Assembly: GCF_007556815.1 (NCBI RefSeq)
Contig: NZ_CP041745.1
Location: 2,643,001 to 2,707,000 of the forward strand
DNA length: 64,000 bases
Direction of reading: 5' to 3'
DNA from: Paraburkholderia megapolitana
GTDB taxonomy: Bacteria > Pseudomonadota > Gammaproteobacteria > Burkholderiales > Burkholderiaceae
Positions 30,701 through 41,155 of the stretch are shown piece after piece. Both the position numbers and the translations under genes were made by a program. Position 1 is the first letter of the stretch. Each line of letters begins with the position of its first letter. The notes beneath the pieces were generated by a model. It ran no database searches. It worked only from the letters and a program-made list of their open reading frames with translations, and was not told the origin of the DNA.

Positions 30701-32041
30701 TCAGTCCTCGCCGTCTTCGGCGGTTGCAACCATCGCATTGATTAGAAATTCGGTCAAGTCTTCGGCGGGAACGTTATGTTGTTCACTCTTACCGCCACTT
30801 TCATCCATGCCGCGCAGCGGTTTGACCCCAACCGTGCCGCTCGCGATCTCGTCTTCGCCGAGAATCACCGCGAACGCAGCGCCGCTGGCATCGGCACGCT
30901 TCATCTGCGACTTGAAGCTCGCCGTCTGGCCATCCGGGCTGCAATGCAGAATCACATCGAGCCCCGTATCGCGCAGCCGTTCGGCAACGATGAACGCCTG
31001 CTCGCGCGCCGCATCGCCCTGGTGAACCACATACACGTCGCAACCTTCGGCTTCGGGTACGAGGTTCTCTTCCTTCAGGAGCTCGAGGATACGCTCGACG
31101 CCCATCGCCCAGCCACACGCCGCTGTCGGCTTGCCGCCGAGCTGCTCGATCAGCGGATCGTAACGACCGCCGGCTGCGACAGTACCCTGCGCGCCGAGCT
31201 TGTCCGTGATCCACTCGAAGACGGTCTGATTGTAGTAATCGAGACCACGCACGAGCCGCGGATTGATCTTGAACGGAATGTTGTTCGACTTGAGGATGCG
31301 TTGCAGCCCGTCGAAGTGCGCACGCGATTCCTCGCCGAGAAAATCGATCAGCTTCGGCGCGTTCTGCGCGATTTCCTGCAGCGCCGGATTCTTCGTGTCC
31401 AGCACGCGCAGCGGATTCGTATACAGCCGGCGCTTTGCGTCCTCGTCGAGCACGTCCATGTGCTTTTCCAGGTACGCGATCAGTTCGACACGGTGTGCGG
31501 CGCGCTCGTGCGCAAGACCCAGCGAGTTGATCTCGAGACGGATACCGCTCAGCCCAAGATCGTCCCACAGGCGCTGGCACATCAGGATGATCTCGGCGTC
31601 GGTATCCGGACCGGCAAAACCAAGCGCCTCGACACCGACCTGATGGAACTGGCGATAACGCCCGCGCTGCGGACGCTCGTGACGGAACATCGGACCGACG
31701 TACCACAGCCGCTTCGGACCGTCGTACAGCAGGTTATGTTCGATGGTTGCGCGCACAACCGCGGCGGTGTTCTCCGGACGCATGGTCAGGTTCTCGCCGT
31801 TCAGTGCGTCGGTGAAGCTGTACATCTCCTTCTCGACGATGTCCGTCACCTCGCCGATACCGCGCGTGAACAGTTGCGTATGTTCGAGGATCGGCGTGCG
31901 GATGTTCTGGTATCCGTACGAACGGAGCATCGACTTCACCGTCGCTTCGAAAAACTCCCACAGCCCGGCTTCTTGCGGAAGGATATCGTTCATGCCCTTC
32001 ACACCGGACAACTTTTCGAGCTTCTTCTTCTGTTCTGTCAT
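30701..32041 (-). CDS. hisS: Histidine-tRNA ligase
   Basis: Class II aminoacyl-tRNA synthetase. The 446-aa product has motif 1 region [20 protein letters not shown], motif 2 [20 protein letters not shown], the histidine-specific loops [15 protein letters not shown] and [10 protein letters not shown], motif 3 [10 protein letters not shown], and the C-terminal anticodon-binding domain. ATG 32041 starts [20 protein letters not shown]. It follows ispG by 21 bases. The presence of both hisS and hisZ in one cluster explains the two similar proteins. Confidence 0.97.
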   Translation of the reverse strand: MTEQKKKLEKLSGVKGMNDILPQEAGLWEFFEATVKSMLRSYGYQNIRTPILEHTQLFTRGIGEVTDIVEKEMYSFTDALNGENLTMRPENTAAVVRATIEHNLLYDGPKRLWYVGPMFRHERPQRGRYRQFHQVGVEALGFAGPDTDAEIILMCQRLWDDLGLSGIRLEINSLGLAHERAAHRVELIAYLEKHMDVLDEDAKRRLYTNPLRVLDTKNPALQEIAQNAPKLIDFLGEESRAHFDGLQRILKSNNIPFKINPRLVRGLDYYNQTVFEWITDKLGAQGTVAAGGRYDPLIEQLGGKPTAACGWAMGVERILELLKEENLVPEAEGCDVYVVHQGDAAREQAFIVAERLRDTGLDVILHCSPDGQTASFKSQMKRADASGAAFAVILGEDEIASGTVGVKPLRGMDESGGKSEQHNVPAEDLTEFLINAMVATAEDGED

Positions 32042-32062
32042 CTGTCTTCGATCGACGAATAT

Positions 32063-33364
32063 TTAGTTGAGCGCCGTTGCGCGACCATAGGTGCGCTCGA
32101 CGTAGTCGCTCACGATTTGCTGGAATTCTTCTGCGATGCGTTCGCCGCGCAGCGTCTTGACCTTCTCGCCGTCGATGAACACCGGCGCGGCCGGATTCTC
32201 ACCGGAACCCGGCAGGCTGATACCGATGTTCGCCTGCTTCGATTCGCCCGGACCGTTGACGATGCAACCCATCACCGCGACGTGCATCTTCTCGACGCCC
32301 GGGAACTGGTCGCGCCAGACCGGCATCTGGGTACGCAGATAGGTCTGGATCTGCGATGCAAGCTCCTGGAACAGCGTGCTGGTCGTGCGTCCGCAACCCG
32401 GACACGCGATCACCATCGGCGTGAACGAACGCAGGCCCATGGTCTGCAGGATTTCCTGGCCAACGATCACTTCACCGGTACGCGGACCGCCTGGCTCCGG
32501 TGTCAGCGAAATCCGGATCGTGTCGCCGATACCCTGCTGCAGCAGCACCGATAGCGCCGCCGTCGATGCAACGATGCCCTTCGAACCCATGCCCGCTTCG
32601 GTCAAGCCGAGATGCAGCGCAAATCCGCAGCGACGCGCGAGTTCGCGATACACCGCGATCAGATCCTGCACCCCGCTCACCTTGCACGACAGGATGATGC
32701 GATTGCGGCTGAGCCCGAGTTCGACCGCCCGTTCCGCCGAGCCGATCGCCGACTGGATCAGCGCTTCGTACATCACGCTCTGCGCTCCCCACGGTTCAGC
32801 GCGCGCGGCGTTTTCGTCCATCATCTTCGCGAGCAGTTCCTGATCGAGACTGCCCCAGTTCACGCCGATCCGGACCGGTTTGTCGTAGCGAGCCGCGGCT
32901 TCAATCATCTGCGCGAACTGCGTGTCGCGCTTCGCACCGTGACCGACGTTGCCGGGGTTAATGCGGTACTTCGACAGCGCTTCCGCGCAGCCCGGATAGT
33001 CACGCAGCAGCAGATGGCCGTTGTAGTGGAAGTCGCCGACGAGCGGCACGCTCACGCCCATCCGGTCGAGTTGCTCGCGCACAGCGGGCACCGCGGCTGC
33101 GGCTTCGGGTGTGTTGACAGTGATCCGCACGAGCTCGGAGCCGGCCTGTGCCAGCTCCTTGATCTGGATCGCTGTGCCGATCGCGTCGGCGGTATCGGTG
33201 TTGGTCATCGACTGCACGCGCACTGGCGCGTCGCCGCCGATCGTCACGAGCTGACCGCCCCAACGCACGTCGACCGCATGCGACACGCGACGCGGCGCGT
33301 GGCCGCCGAAAACGGGCTCGGACGAACAAATCTGGCTGCTGGATGGCAAGGGATCGGAATGCAT
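32063..33364 (-). CDS. ispG: 4-hydroxy-3-methylbut-2-enyl diphosphate synthase IspG
   Basis: Fe-S enzyme of the non-mevalonate isoprenoid pathway. The 433-aa product shows the TIM-barrel part ([20 protein letters not shown], then [15 protein letters not shown]) and a C-terminal cluster domain with CPGCGRT and [19 protein letters not shown], which carry the three cysteines and glutamate that bind the 4Fe-4S cluster. ATG 33364 is chosen over a TTG five codons upstream. The N-terminal residues before the domain are poorly conserved. The neighbours are rodZ upstream and hisS downstream. Confidence 0.96.
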   Translation of the reverse strand: MHSDPLPSSSQICSSEPVFGGHAPRRVSHAVDVRWGGQLVTIGGDAPVRVQSMTNTDTADAIGTAIQIKELAQAGSELVRITVNTPEAAAAVPAVREQLDRMGVSVPLVGDFHYNGHLLLRDYPGCAEALSKYRINPGNVGHGAKRDTQFAQMIEAAARYDKPVRIGVNWGSLDQELLAKMMDENAARAEPWGAQSVMYEALIQSAIGSAERAVELGLSRNRIILSCKVSGVQDLIAVYRELARRCGFALHLGLTEAGMGSKGIVASTAALSVLLQQGIGDTIRISLTPEPGGPRTGEVIVGQEILQTMGLRSFTPMVIACPGCGRTTSTLFQELASQIQTYLRTQMPVWRDQFPGVEKMHVAVMGCIVNGPGESKQANIGISLPGSGENPAAPVFIDGEKVKTLRGERIAEEFQQIVSDYVERTYGRATALN

Positions 33365-33467
33365 CGAAAAAATCCGCAAAAAAACCGCTCAGGCTGCCCT
33401 GCACACTGGCAATGCCCGACCGGGGAAAGCGCCGCTGGCCGATTCGCCGCGGCGCGTCATGACAGAA

Positions 33468-34577
33468 TCAAGGCAACGCAAAGCGCGCCACATTGCCTCG
33501 GGCCGACGAATACTTGGCGGGATCGACCGGCTGGCCGTCGAGCGTCATCGACGCGAGCCCTGCCTTGTTGCCCACCGTGATCTTGAACGGCGCTGCGCCG
33601 GTGACTTCCTTCGTTTCTCCCGCGTGAACGAGGCCGGAGAACAATTCCTTGCCGTCGTTCTGGCGCACGCTGAACCAGCTGTCCTGGTTGACGCTCATCG
33701 CGACGATCGCTTCGCCTTCCTGAGGCGCAGCGGCGGGTGAGCTGGCAGTCAGCGTGGTAGCGACGCTCGCCGGTGCGGCGGCGACCGCCGGCTGGCTGGC
33801 CTGCGCCACCGGGGCAACAACCGTCGATGCCGGTGCCGCGGCAGTCGGCAACGGGGCCGGCATCGGGGTTCCTGATGCGACGGCACCTGCATCGGTGGAC
33901 GCGGCCTGATTAGTCTGGTTGGCCTGATTGCTCTGACTATCCGGCGTACTCGCCGTATCGTCGGCTGCGGCCGTCTGGCCCTGCGCGACCGTAGCGGATG
34001 TGCTCGCCGCATCGCCCGCCGTAGCAGCGGTGCCGTTCGCGCTCGCCTTCAGGCGCGCGAACCACGCGGACGACTCGCCGCTGTTCGTATGCCACATGGC
34101 CAGCGCGATCACCGCGACGACGATTGCGGCAATTCCCCACAGCCACGAACGACGCCGCGGCGCTCCACCCAGCGACAGCGAAACCTTGCCGCGCGGCAAA
34201 TCGCGTCCCGACGAAGCCGGCATCGACAGATCCGGTTCGGGCACGCCTTTTTCGCGGCGCAGCGCCTGTGTGAACGGCGCGGGATCGGCACCGAGCATAC
34301 GCGCATAGCTGCGCACCACGCCGAGTGCAAATGTCGTATCCGGGAGATGGCTGATGTCGCCCGCCTCGAGCGCGCGCAGCTTCGGCACGGCCACTTTCAG
34401 GCGGGCCGAAACGTCGTCGATCGTCCAGCCTTTCGATTCGCGCAGTTGCGTCAATCGCGCTCCCAGCGCCGCCAGCGAATCCAGTCCGCCCGACCCAAGC
34501 GGCTGCACCACAGCCGGTGCGGGGCGGCCTGCGTTCGTCTCCGTGTCCTGCGGCTGCGGGTGCTGCGGCTCACTCAT
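33468..34577 (-). CDS. rodZ: RodZ-like helix-turn-helix membrane protein
   Basis: Cytoskeletal membrane protein that links MreB to the cell wall machinery in rod-shaped bacteria. The 369-aa product has an N-terminal HTH (ARLTQLRESKGWTIDDVSA, then LKVAVPKLRALEAGD and GVVRSYARMLGAD), one membrane helix SWLWGIAAIVVAVIALAMW at about 145-163, a long Ala/Thr/Pro-rich periplasmic linker and a C-terminal DUF4115 domain (VAMSVNQDSWFSVRQNDG). Layout matches RodZ. The linker is variable and unconserved. The start is ATG 34577; it sits between rlmN and ispG. Confidence 0.88.
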   Translation of the reverse strand: MSEPQHPQPQDTETNAGRPAPAVVQPLGSGGLDSLAALGARLTQLRESKGWTIDDVSARLKVAVPKLRALEAGDISHLPDTTFALGVVRSYARMLGADPAPFTQALRREKGVPEPDLSMPASSGRDLPRGKVSLSLGGAPRRRSWLWGIAAIVVAVIALAMWHTNSGESSAWFARLKASANGTAATAGDAASTSATVAQGQTAAADDTASTPDSQSNQANQTNQAASTDAGAVASGTPMPAPLPTAAAPASTVVAPVAQASQPAVAAAPASVATTLTASSPAAAPQEGEAIVAMSVNQDSWFSVRQNDGKELFSGLVHAGETKEVTGAAPFKITVGNKAGLASMTLDGQPVDPAKYSSARGNVARFALP

Positions 34578-34762
34578 CCCAAATCCTTTCGCGTCGATTC
34601 TTTTTCACTCGTGCGACCCTTCGGGACACCCCGCCCCAATCCGGATCGCAGACCGTTTATAACAAAATGCGCGGCATGTGTGCCGCTTCCGATCGCTTCT
34701 GCAAAACTTTCCTCTCGCATCGCCGCGACGTTGCTGCTGACGTTGCCGCAGACGCTGCCGGA

Positions 34763-35911
34763 CTACACAGCCCGTACTTCGATGACTTTCGCCGCCTTCC
34801 CGGTGCGCTCGGCGAGCCGCGTGCGGTCCTGGACCGCTCCGGCCAGCTGGCCACAGGCCGCGTCGATGTCGTCACCGCGCGTCTTGCGCACCGTGGTTAC
34901 GACACCCGCGTCCATTAGCACCTGCGCAAACCGCTTGATCTGTTCGGACTTCGAGCGGAACAACCCGGATTCCGGGAACGGGTTGAACGGGATCAGGTTG
35001 AACTTGCACGGCACGTTGCGCGTCACGGCCAGCAGTTCGCGCGCCTGCGCCTCGCTGTCGTTCACACCATCGAGCATGCAATATTCGAACGTAATGAAAT
35101 CTCGCGGCGCTACCTTCAGATAGCGCTCGCATGCTGCCATCAACTCGCGCAGCGGATACTTTTTGTTCAGCGGCACCAGCATGTCGCGCAGTGAATCTGT
35201 AGGCGCGTGCAGCGATACTGCAAGCGCGACCGGCAGATCGGCGCCGAGCCGGTCCATCATCGGGACCACTCCCGAGGTCGACAGCGTCACACGCCGACGC
35301 GACAGGCCGTACGCGTTGTCGTCGAGCATCAGGCGCATGGCGGGCACAACCGCGTCGTAATTCAGAAGCGGCTCGCCCATGCCCATCATCACCACATTGG
35401 TGACTGCCCGTTCGCCCTTGCCGTCACCGCCGGCCGCGCGGCCAATCGCGGTGCCGCGTGCGGCGCGCAGCGCGAACTCGGCCATGCGCAACTGGCCAAC
35501 GATTTCGCCGGTAGTGAGATTGCGTGAAAAACCCTGCTTGCCGGTCGAGCAGAAGCGGCAATTGACCGCGCAGCCCGCCTGCGACGACACGCACAGCGTG
35601 CCGCGGGTTTCTTCAGGAATGAAAACGGTTTCGACGGCATTGCCGTTGCCGACGTCGATCAGCCACTTGCGGGTGCCGTCGGCAGAGATATGGTCGCTGA
35701 CGATATCGGGCATCGCGAGGGTCGCGCGCCCTTTCAGCTTTTCGCGCAGGGACTTCGCGAGATCGGTCATGCCGTCGAAGTCCGCCGCATTGTACTGGTG
35801 GATCCAGCGCTGCAACTGCTTGGCGCGAAACGGCTTCTCGCCGAGGCTGTCGCAATAGGCGACGAGCCCCTCGGCGTCGAGATCGAGAAGGTTGACGGTT
35901 GTGCTCGTCAT
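34763..35911 (-). CDS. rlmN: Dual-specificity RNA methyltransferase RlmN
   Basis: Radical SAM enzyme that makes 2-methyladenosine in 23S rRNA (A2503) and some tRNAs. The 382-aa product has the radical SAM triad [20 protein letters not shown], the [12 protein letters not shown] motif for SAM, and the second catalytic cysteine close to the C-terminus (near ACGQL). ATG 35911 starts [13 protein letters not shown] short insertion rich in Gly/Arg (around [18 protein letters not shown]) follows the radical SAM motif. It lies 113 bases after ndk. Confidence 0.97.
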   Translation of the reverse strand: MTSTTVNLLDLDAEGLVAYCDSLGEKPFRAKQLQRWIHQYNAADFDGMTDLAKSLREKLKGRATLAMPDIVSDHISADGTRKWLIDVGNGNAVETVFIPEETRGTLCVSSQAGCAVNCRFCSTGKQGFSRNLTTGEIVGQLRMAEFALRAARGTAIGRAAGGDGKGERAVTNVVMMGMGEPLLNYDAVVPAMRLMLDDNAYGLSRRRVTLSTSGVVPMMDRLGADLPVALAVSLHAPTDSLRDMLVPLNKKYPLRELMAACERYLKVAPRDFITFEYCMLDGVNDSEAQARELLAVTRNVPCKFNLIPFNPFPESGLFRSKSEQIKRFAQVLMDAGVVTTVRKTRGDDIDAACGQLAGAVQDRTRLAERTGKAAKVIEVRAV

Positions 35912-36024
35912 ATCGAATCCTGCCATTTCAGTGCGAGACTACATTCATGCAAAGCAAGCTGCATGAACGCCTGTGCCGTTCGCGCCCGTTCCTGCTGCTT
36001 TTACCTTACTACTTTGTCCGGCGC

Positions 36025-36450
36025 TCAGTGCGAATAAACGTTGACTGCCGGGAAGAAGAACGCCACTTCGTCGCGTGCCGTTTCGGCTGCGTCCGAGCCG
36101 TGAACCGCGTTTGCGTCGATGCTGTCGGCGAAATCAGCACGAATCGTGCCTTTTTCTGCCTTCTTCGGGTCGGTTGCGCCCATCAGCTGACGATTCTTCA
36201 GGATGGCGTCGTCGCCTTCCAGAACCTGCACCATCACCGGACCGGAGATCATGAACTCGACGAGGTCCTTGAAGAACGGGCGAGCGGCATGAACGGCGTA
36301 AAACTTCTCGGCATCGGCACGCGACAGATGCACCATGCGGGCAGCGATGACCTTCAGACCAGCGTTTTCAAAACGGCTGTAGATCTGGCCAATCACGTTC
36401 TTTGCCACTGCGTCCGGCTTGATAATCGACAAAGTGCGTTCGAGCGCCAT
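36025..36450 (-). CDS. ndk: Nucleoside diphosphate kinase
   Basis: Balances nucleoside triphosphate pools by phosphate transfer from ATP. The 141-aa product is the standard size and shows [18 protein letters not shown] at the start, and [20 protein letters not shown], the active-site region with the catalytic histidine in HGSD. ATG 36450 is preceded by a CTGGAG-like Shine-Dalgarno. It is the first gene of the long leftward cluster. Confidence 0.97.
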   Translation of the reverse strand: MALERTLSIIKPDAVAKNVIGQIYSRFENAGLKVIAARMVHLSRADAEKFYAVHAARPFFKDLVEFMISGPVMVQVLEGDDAILKNRQLMGATDPKKAEKGTIRADFADSIDANAVHGSDAAETARDEVAFFFPAVNVYSH

Positions 36451-36494
36451 AAAAACTCCAGAAAATTAAGAGGTTACAGATTTAAATGAATCCG

Positions 36495-36500
36495 CTATTG
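36495..36500 (-). promoter_or_regulatory. -10 element candidate for the ndk cluster
   Basis: On the minus strand TACAAT, a 5/6 match to TATAAT, 45 bases before the ndk start. I could not fix a convincing -35. Confidence 0.35.
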
Positions 36501-36558
36501 TAGCATGTTCCCATGTATGATTGCGATTGAACCCTTACAGCATTGAAAGACTCCAAGG

Positions 36559-36606
36559 GGAGTTGCAGGTGCCTTGCGTTACCCGTCCGGCAGGTCTTGC
36601 AACTCC
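36559..36606. repeat. 9-bp perfect inverted repeat upstream of the BI-1 gene
   Basis: GGAGTTGCA (36559-36567) pairs with TGCAACTCC (36598-36606), with 30 bases between, and flanking CCAAGG/CTTAAGG extends it imperfectly. It lies in the 275-base divergent interval of ndk and the BI-1 gene, about 120 bases before the latter's start. Confidence 0.75.
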
Positions 36607-36624
36607 TTAAGACAGGGTTAATCT
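36597..36624 (+). promoter_or_regulatory. Weak promoter candidate for the BI-1 gene
   Basis: TTGCAA (36597-36602), 16 bases, TAATCT (36619-36624). Both hexamers are partial matches. It overlaps the right arm of the inverted repeat, so a regulator bound there could block it; this is inference. Confidence 0.3.
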
Positions 36625-36725
36625 TAGGGATGTAGCTTCCAGATGTAGGGTCAGCCGGTCGGGCCCCAGAAGGCCACGTGGCTGGCACAACCACCGCACC
36701 ACTGCGTTCGACGCAAGGAGAAACC

Positions 36726-37421
36726 ATGAACACCCCTTATAACTTCGGCCGTGGCGGCACCGTCAGCACGGTCGAAACCCGCAACCGCGTACTGCGCAAT
36801 ACCTATTGGCTGCTCGCGCTGTCGATGGTGCCGACAGTACTGGGCGCGTGGGTGGGCGTCGCGACCGGTTTCACGCTGTTCGCCGCCACCAGCCCGGCAA
36901 TGAGCATGCTGGCGTTTTTCGCCATTGCTTTCGGCTTCATGTTCGCGATCCAGCGCACCAAAGACAGCGCCGTCGGCGTGTTCGTGCTGCTCGGCTTCAC
37001 GTTCTTCATGGGCCTGATGCTGTCGCGCATACTGAGCTTCGTGCTCCACTTTTCGAACGGTCCGTCGCTGATCATGCTCGCGTTTGGTGGCACCGGTGTG
37101 ATCTTCGCCGCGATGGCGACGGTCGCCACGGTCAGCAAGCGTGACTTCTCGGGCCTCGGCAAGTGGCTGTTCATGGGCGTGCTCGTAATCGTGCTGGCCT
37201 CGGTCGCCAACATGTTTCTGCAATTGCCGGCGCTGATGCTGACGGTTTCGGTGCTCGCCATCGTGATCTTCTCGGCGTACATGCTGGTCGACGTGCAGCG
37301 CGTCGTGAACGGCGGCGAGACGAACTACATCACGGCAACGCTGGCGATCTACCTGGATCTGTACAACGTGTTCGTGAACCTGCTGGCGCTGCTTGGTATC
37401 TTCGGCGGCAACCGTAACTAA
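36726..37421 (+). CDS. Bax inhibitor-1/YccA family membrane protein
   Basis: A 231-aa protein with seven hydrophobic segments, of the BI-1 family to which E. coli YccA and YbhL belong. YccA is a substrate and modulator of FtsH, which gives a functional echo of the HflKC genes in this window, but that link is an inference. Segments such as NTYWLLALSMVPTVLGAW and AVGVFVLLGFTFFMGLML are clear, and the final segment holds the conserved aspartate (AIYLDLYNVFVNLLALLGIF). ATG 36726 follows GGAG at the right distance; an ATG at 36678 adds only a short leader. The gene is monocistronic and ends before a terminator. Confidence 0.9.
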   Translation: MNTPYNFGRGGTVSTVETRNRVLRNTYWLLALSMVPTVLGAWVGVATGFTLFAATSPAMSMLAFFAIAFGFMFAIQRTKDSAVGVFVLLGFTFFMGLMLSRILSFVLHFSNGPSLIMLAFGGTGVIFAAMATVATVSKRDFSGLGKWLFMGVLVIVLASVANMFLQLPALMLTVSVLAIVIFSAYMLVDVQRVVNGGETNYITATLAIYLDLYNVFVNLLALLGIFGGNRN

Positions 37422-37455
37422 GCCGCAAACCGGCAAGTAACAAGCTATAAACAGA

Positions 37456-37492
37456 AACGCGCATGACGATTACCGTCATGCGCGTTTTTCTT
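37456..37492. terminator. Terminator between BI-1 gene and MBL hydrolase
   Basis: AACGCGCATGACG, loop, CGTCATGCGCGTT then TTTC; a 13-bp stem. It is placed to stop both the rightward BI-1 gene and the leftward hydrolase transcript. Confidence 0.85.
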
Positions 37493-37524
37493 TGTAGCCG
37501 TGCTTTATGACTATGTGTGCCGCC

Positions 37525-38298
37525 CTACAGGCTCAGCCACGAAAACCCTTCCCCCTGCGACGCGACGATCACTTCGGTAGCAGCGGTTCCCAGAACGGCA
37601 GCCATCGCGGCCTGCGCGAGCTCGGGCAGATTGTTCTGCTGGCTCAAGTGAGCAGCGATCAGATGTCGCAGCCGGGACCGGTCCAGCGACGCAAGGATTT
37701 CCGCAGCGGCATCGTTGTTGAGGTGCCCATGCGCACCGCCGATGCGCGCTTTCAGCGACGCCGGATAGCGGCTTGCCGCCAGCATCGCGAGATCGTGATT
37801 GCACTCGAGCACCAGTGCATCGCAACCGCTCAGCACCTCGCTGATATGCGGCGTCGACGTGCCGACGTCGGTCAGTACGCCGAGCCGCCCCGCTCCGTCC
37901 GACAGCACGAACTGCAACGGCTCGCGGGCATCGTGCGGCACGGTGTAGGGCAGTACGGCAAGATCGCCGATCGCCACTGTCTCATCGCCCCACAGCACCC
38001 GCAGGTCGACGTCGGCATCGTCGGCACCGACTGCGCGGGCCGTGCCCCAGCTCATGTACAGCGGAATCGACCACTTGCGGGCCAGCGTCAGCGCACTGCC
38101 GATGTGGTCGCTATGTTCATGCGTGATCAGGATGGCGTCGAGCGCCTCGACGTTCGCGCCGATGCGCGCGAGCCGCCGCTCGACTTCCTTCGCCGAAAAA
38201 CCGCAATCGAGCAGCACCCGCGTCGTCGTCGCCCCATCCTGCGCTTCGACGAGCAGCGCATTGCCTTCACTGCCGCTGCCGAGGCTCGCGAACCGCAT
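37525..38298 (-). CDS. MBL-fold metallo-hydrolase, YycJ-like
   Basis: Metallo-beta-lactamase fold protein of 257 aa. The zinc ligands are visible: LITHEHSDHIG (HxHxDH), VLECNHD (later ligand region) and AHGHLNN and AHLSQQNN near the end. The start MRFASLGSGSEGNALLVEA matches a YycJ/WalJ-type subfamily, which is thought to act on DNA or phosphoesters; the substrate is unknown here. ATG 38298 lies 7 bases after the bamC stop, so it is co-transcribed with bamC. Confidence 0.88.
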   Translation of the reverse strand: MRFASLGSGSEGNALLVEAQDGATTTRVLLDCGFSAKEVERRLARIGANVEALDAILITHEHSDHIGSALTLARKWSIPLYMSWGTARAVGADDADVDLRVLWGDETVAIGDLAVLPYTVPHDAREPLQFVLSDGAGRLGVLTDVGTSTPHISEVLSGCDALVLECNHDLAMLAASRYPASLKARIGGAHGHLNNDAAAEILASLDRSRLRHLIAAHLSQQNNLPELAQAAMAAVLGTAATEVIVASQGEGFSWLSL

Positions 38299-38305
38299 GG
38301 TTCGC

Positions 38306-39445
38306 CTAGTTCAGTTGCGCGTGCAGCAACGACACGATGTTCTGCGCGTCCTTTGACGTATCGAGCTGGCCATTCGCATCGAGCACGGCAATCTGGGTCA
38401 GCTGATCGCCGCGCGAACGCACGTTGACCATGAATTCCGGCCCCTGCTTCTTAGCGCTTTCGTTGCCATAGAACAGCTTGCCGAACAGCCCGTCGCGCTT
38501 CAGTTCCTGGGTCGAATCCGCGTAGCGCACGTAGTAAATGCCCTTCTGGCGATCGCGGTTGTCGACGGTGAAGTTCGTCCGGTCGAGCGCCAGACCGACA
38601 CGCAGCCATGCGCTGTCAAACGGCTCCTGCAGATCGAGCGTCGAACCGCCGTTCGACGTATCGAGCTGCGCGGGTGCCACGGCGAGGCGTGCGTCGGTCA
38701 GCAGTTGCTTCGACTGTGCGTCGGTCAGCCCGAACTTCTGCATCAACTGGGCGAGAAACTCCGCCTCAAGCGCGGGATCGCGCGGCCGTTCGACCCAGCG
38801 CGACGACGTCTTGTCCTGCCCGGTCAGCATTTCTTCCAGTGCACTGTGCGTGATCGAAATGTCGGTGGCACCGTTCGGATCACGTGACACGAGCGTGCGG
38901 AAGCTGTCGCGGGTCCCCGACGAATACGCGACATCGATCACCCTGCCGATCGTGCGGCGGAACCAGTCATCCGGAATCTTCGCACGGTTCTCGGCCCAGT
39001 CGGTCGCCATGATGCCGGTGGCCGGCGCGTCGGTCTTCAGCGAGAAGCCATTGTCCTTCCAGAAGTCCTGCAACAGCGGCCACAGTTGATCGGGCGTGCG
39101 GCCATCCACCACCAGCCAGCGATGATCGCCATCACGCTCGATGTGCATGCCGAGCGGATCCTGCGTGTTCGGTACGCCCTCGGTCGAATTGCCAGCCGCC
39201 GTCACCGCGCGCTGCGGTGCGCCGCCGAACGCCTTGTCGGCCGGGGGCGCGGTGTAGCGCGGATCGATACCGGTCGGCGTCAGATCGCTGGGGACTGCGA
39301 GCGGCGGCGCGCTGGCCGTCGTCTTGTAGTTGACGCGATCGGTAGCGAACCAGTCGTTCAGCGTATCGCAGCCGGCGAGCATACCGAGAGCGAGCGCCAG
39401 CGCCGCCATGCGGGTTGCGTGGAGGGAAAGTGCGGAACGTTTCAT
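38306..39445 (-). CDS. bamC: Outer membrane assembly lipoprotein BamC
   Basis: Accessory lipoprotein of the BAM complex. The 379-aa product has a lipoprotein signal ending LALALGMLAGC, an unstructured N-terminal region, and two helix-grip domains; ENRAKIPDDWFRRTIGRVID and the C-terminal GIYYVRYADSTQEL region are characteristic of the family in beta-proteobacteria. ATG 39445 gives MKRSALSLHATRM; longer frames upstream have no lipoprotein signal. It lies between dapA and the MBL hydrolase. Confidence 0.92.
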   Translation of the reverse strand: MKRSALSLHATRMAALALALGMLAGCDTLNDWFATDRVNYKTTASAPPLAVPSDLTPTGIDPRYTAPPADKAFGGAPQRAVTAAGNSTEGVPNTQDPLGMHIERDGDHRWLVVDGRTPDQLWPLLQDFWKDNGFSLKTDAPATGIMATDWAENRAKIPDDWFRRTIGRVIDVAYSSGTRDSFRTLVSRDPNGATDISITHSALEEMLTGQDKTSSRWVERPRDPALEAEFLAQLMQKFGLTDAQSKQLLTDARLAVAPAQLDTSNGGSTLDLQEPFDSAWLRVGLALDRTNFTVDNRDRQKGIYYVRYADSTQELKRDGLFGKLFYGNESAKKQGPEFMVNVRSRGDQLTQIAVLDANGQLDTSKDAQNIVSLLHAQLN

Positions 39446-39567
39446 GAGGTCCTTCGTGAAGCTGGAACGCGGTGCCTGGTTCTGAGCCGGAACGTGGCGG
39501 GATCGACGTCGGTTAAGGAAATGCCTGTGACGGTGCAGCCCGGTCGAGCAACCGGGCCAGCCCCGCT

Positions 39568-40479
39568 TCAGCCCATCAAGCCCGCTTCGCGCAGCGCGGC
39601 GAGCACGCCTTCGTGGTAGTGCGCATCGAGCGGTGTAAGCGGCAGGCGGATGCCGCCCTGAATGCGACCCAGTTGCTGCAACGCCCATTTCGCAGGAATC
39701 GGATTCGATTCGACGAACAGGTTCTTGTGCAGCGACCACAACTTCAGATGAATGGCGCGGGCAGTCTTTGCGTCGGCGGCAAGCGCGGCCTTGCAGAGCT
39801 CGCTCATCGCGCGCGGCGCGACGTTGGCGGTGACCGAGATATTGCCGTGGCCGCCCAGCAGCATCAACGCGATCGCCGTCGGATCGTCGCCGCTGTAGAT
39901 GCCGAAATGTGCGGGCGCCGACTTGATCAGGTGCGCGGCGCGGTCGATATTGCCGGTCGCTTCTTTCACGCCGACCACGCCTGGCACGCGGGCCAGACGC
40001 AGGATCGTCTCGTTCGACATATCCGCGACCGTGCGGCCCGGTACGTTGTAGAGGATGACCGGCAGATCGACTGTTTCCGCGATTTTCGAAAAATGGCGGT
40101 AGATGCCTTCCTGGGTCGGTTTGTTGTAGTAAGGCACGACCTGCAGCGTCGCATCGGCGCCGGCACGCTTCGCGTGCTCGGTCAGCTCGATCGCTTCCGC
40201 CGTGGAGTTGCCGCCCGAGCCCGCGATCACCGGAATCCGGCCCGCTGTGTGCTCGACTGCGGTCTTGATCATCAGCACGTGCTCGTCGACCGACAGCGTC
40301 GCCGATTCGCCGCTCGTCCCGACGACGACCAGCCCGTTCGTGCCCTCTTCGATGTGCCAGTCGATCAGTTTGCGGAACGCCGGCAGATCGAGGCTACCGT
40401 CTTCCTGCATCGGCGTAATGATGGCAGGGATGCTGCCGCGAATCTGGATGCCGTCGTTGCTATGTGTGCCGTTAGTCAT
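39568..40479 (-). CDS. dapA: 4-hydroxy-tetrahydrodipicolinate synthase
   Basis: Condenses pyruvate with aspartate semialdehyde, the branch step to lysine and diaminopimelate for the cell wall. The 303-aa product has [17 protein letters not shown] at the start, the signature [29 protein letters not shown], and the Schiff-base lysine in [16 protein letters not shown] 40479 fits family length. The gene is 122 bases upstream of bamC, the order common in many proteobacteria. Confidence 0.97.
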   Translation of the reverse strand: MTNGTHSNDGIQIRGSIPAIITPMQEDGSLDLPAFRKLIDWHIEEGTNGLVVVGTSGESATLSVDEHVLMIKTAVEHTAGRIPVIAGSGGNSTAEAIELTEHAKRAGADATLQVVPYYNKPTQEGIYRHFSKIAETVDLPVILYNVPGRTVADMSNETILRLARVPGVVGVKEATGNIDRAAHLIKSAPAHFGIYSGDDPTAIALMLLGGHGNISVTANVAPRAMSELCKAALAADAKTARAIHLKLWSLHKNLFVESNPIPAKWALQQLGRIQGGIRLPLTPLDAHYHEGVLAALREAGLMG

Positions 40480-40521
40480 GAAACGCCATGAATTGAATCG
40501 GTAAAACGCGATTGTAGCGGA

Positions 40522-41121
40522 TTAGCCGGCCAGAACGTAACGCGGAGGGGGTCGTGCACCTTCCGTATCGTTGTCACCGGGTGCCTCGAAAATCGCACAG
40601 ATCCGCTGGACATAAGCCTGACGCGGTTGTGCGAGAAAACCATCGGTGAATGCGACAACCCGCAGCCGCCCGCGGACGACCTCGAGCAACTCGCCCGGCG
40701 CCAGCAGAAATTCTGGCCGGGACGGTTTGCCGACCGTCTGGTTGCCGTGCGCGAAGGTTTCGTAAATCAACACGCCGCCGGGGGCGAGCGCGTCGAGCAG
40801 CGTCGTGAACAGCGGTCGATGCAGGTAGTTCGTCACGATCACGGCGGCGAACTGTGCGTCCGCGCGCAGGGGCCATGGCGCGCCTTCGAGATCGGCGGCG
40901 AGCGCGGCAATGCGCGGTTCGTCGCGCATCGTGGCCAGCGCGTCGATGTCGCGATCGATGGCCGTCACCGGATGGCCGCGCTCAGCGAACCAGCGGGCGT
41001 GCCGGCCGCGCCCCGAGGCAACGTCGAGCACCGCACCACCCGGCGCGATCAGATGCGCCCAGTTGCAGACCCAGCTCGACGGCTCGGCCAGACTGGCCGT
41101 GAACAAGGGCTGATCGCTCAT
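40522..41121 (-). CDS. Class I SAM-dependent methyltransferase
   Basis: A 199-aa cytoplasmic methyltransferase with a Rossmann motif I VLDVASGRGRHARWFAERGH, an acidic motif II VTAIDRDIDALATM, and AAVIVTNYLHRPLFTTLLDA in the motif IV region. The subfamily resembles Tam/TehB-like small methyltransferases, but no substrate can be named. ATG 41121 gives MSDQPLFTASLAEPS; a longer frame upstream adds residues without conservation. It lies between trpS and dapA on the same strand, 34 and 42 bases from them. Confidence 0.85.
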   Translation of the reverse strand: MSDQPLFTASLAEPSSWVCNWAHLIAPGGAVLDVASGRGRHARWFAERGHPVTAIDRDIDALATMRDEPRIAALAADLEGAPWPLRADAQFAAVIVTNYLHRPLFTTLLDALAPGGVLIYETFAHGNQTVGKPSRPEFLLAPGELLEVVRGRLRVVAFTDGFLAQPRQAYVQRICAIFEAPGDNDTEGARPPPRYVLAG

Positions 41122-41155
41122 GCTCACAGACAGCAACGCGGCGCCGCGGACGCGC

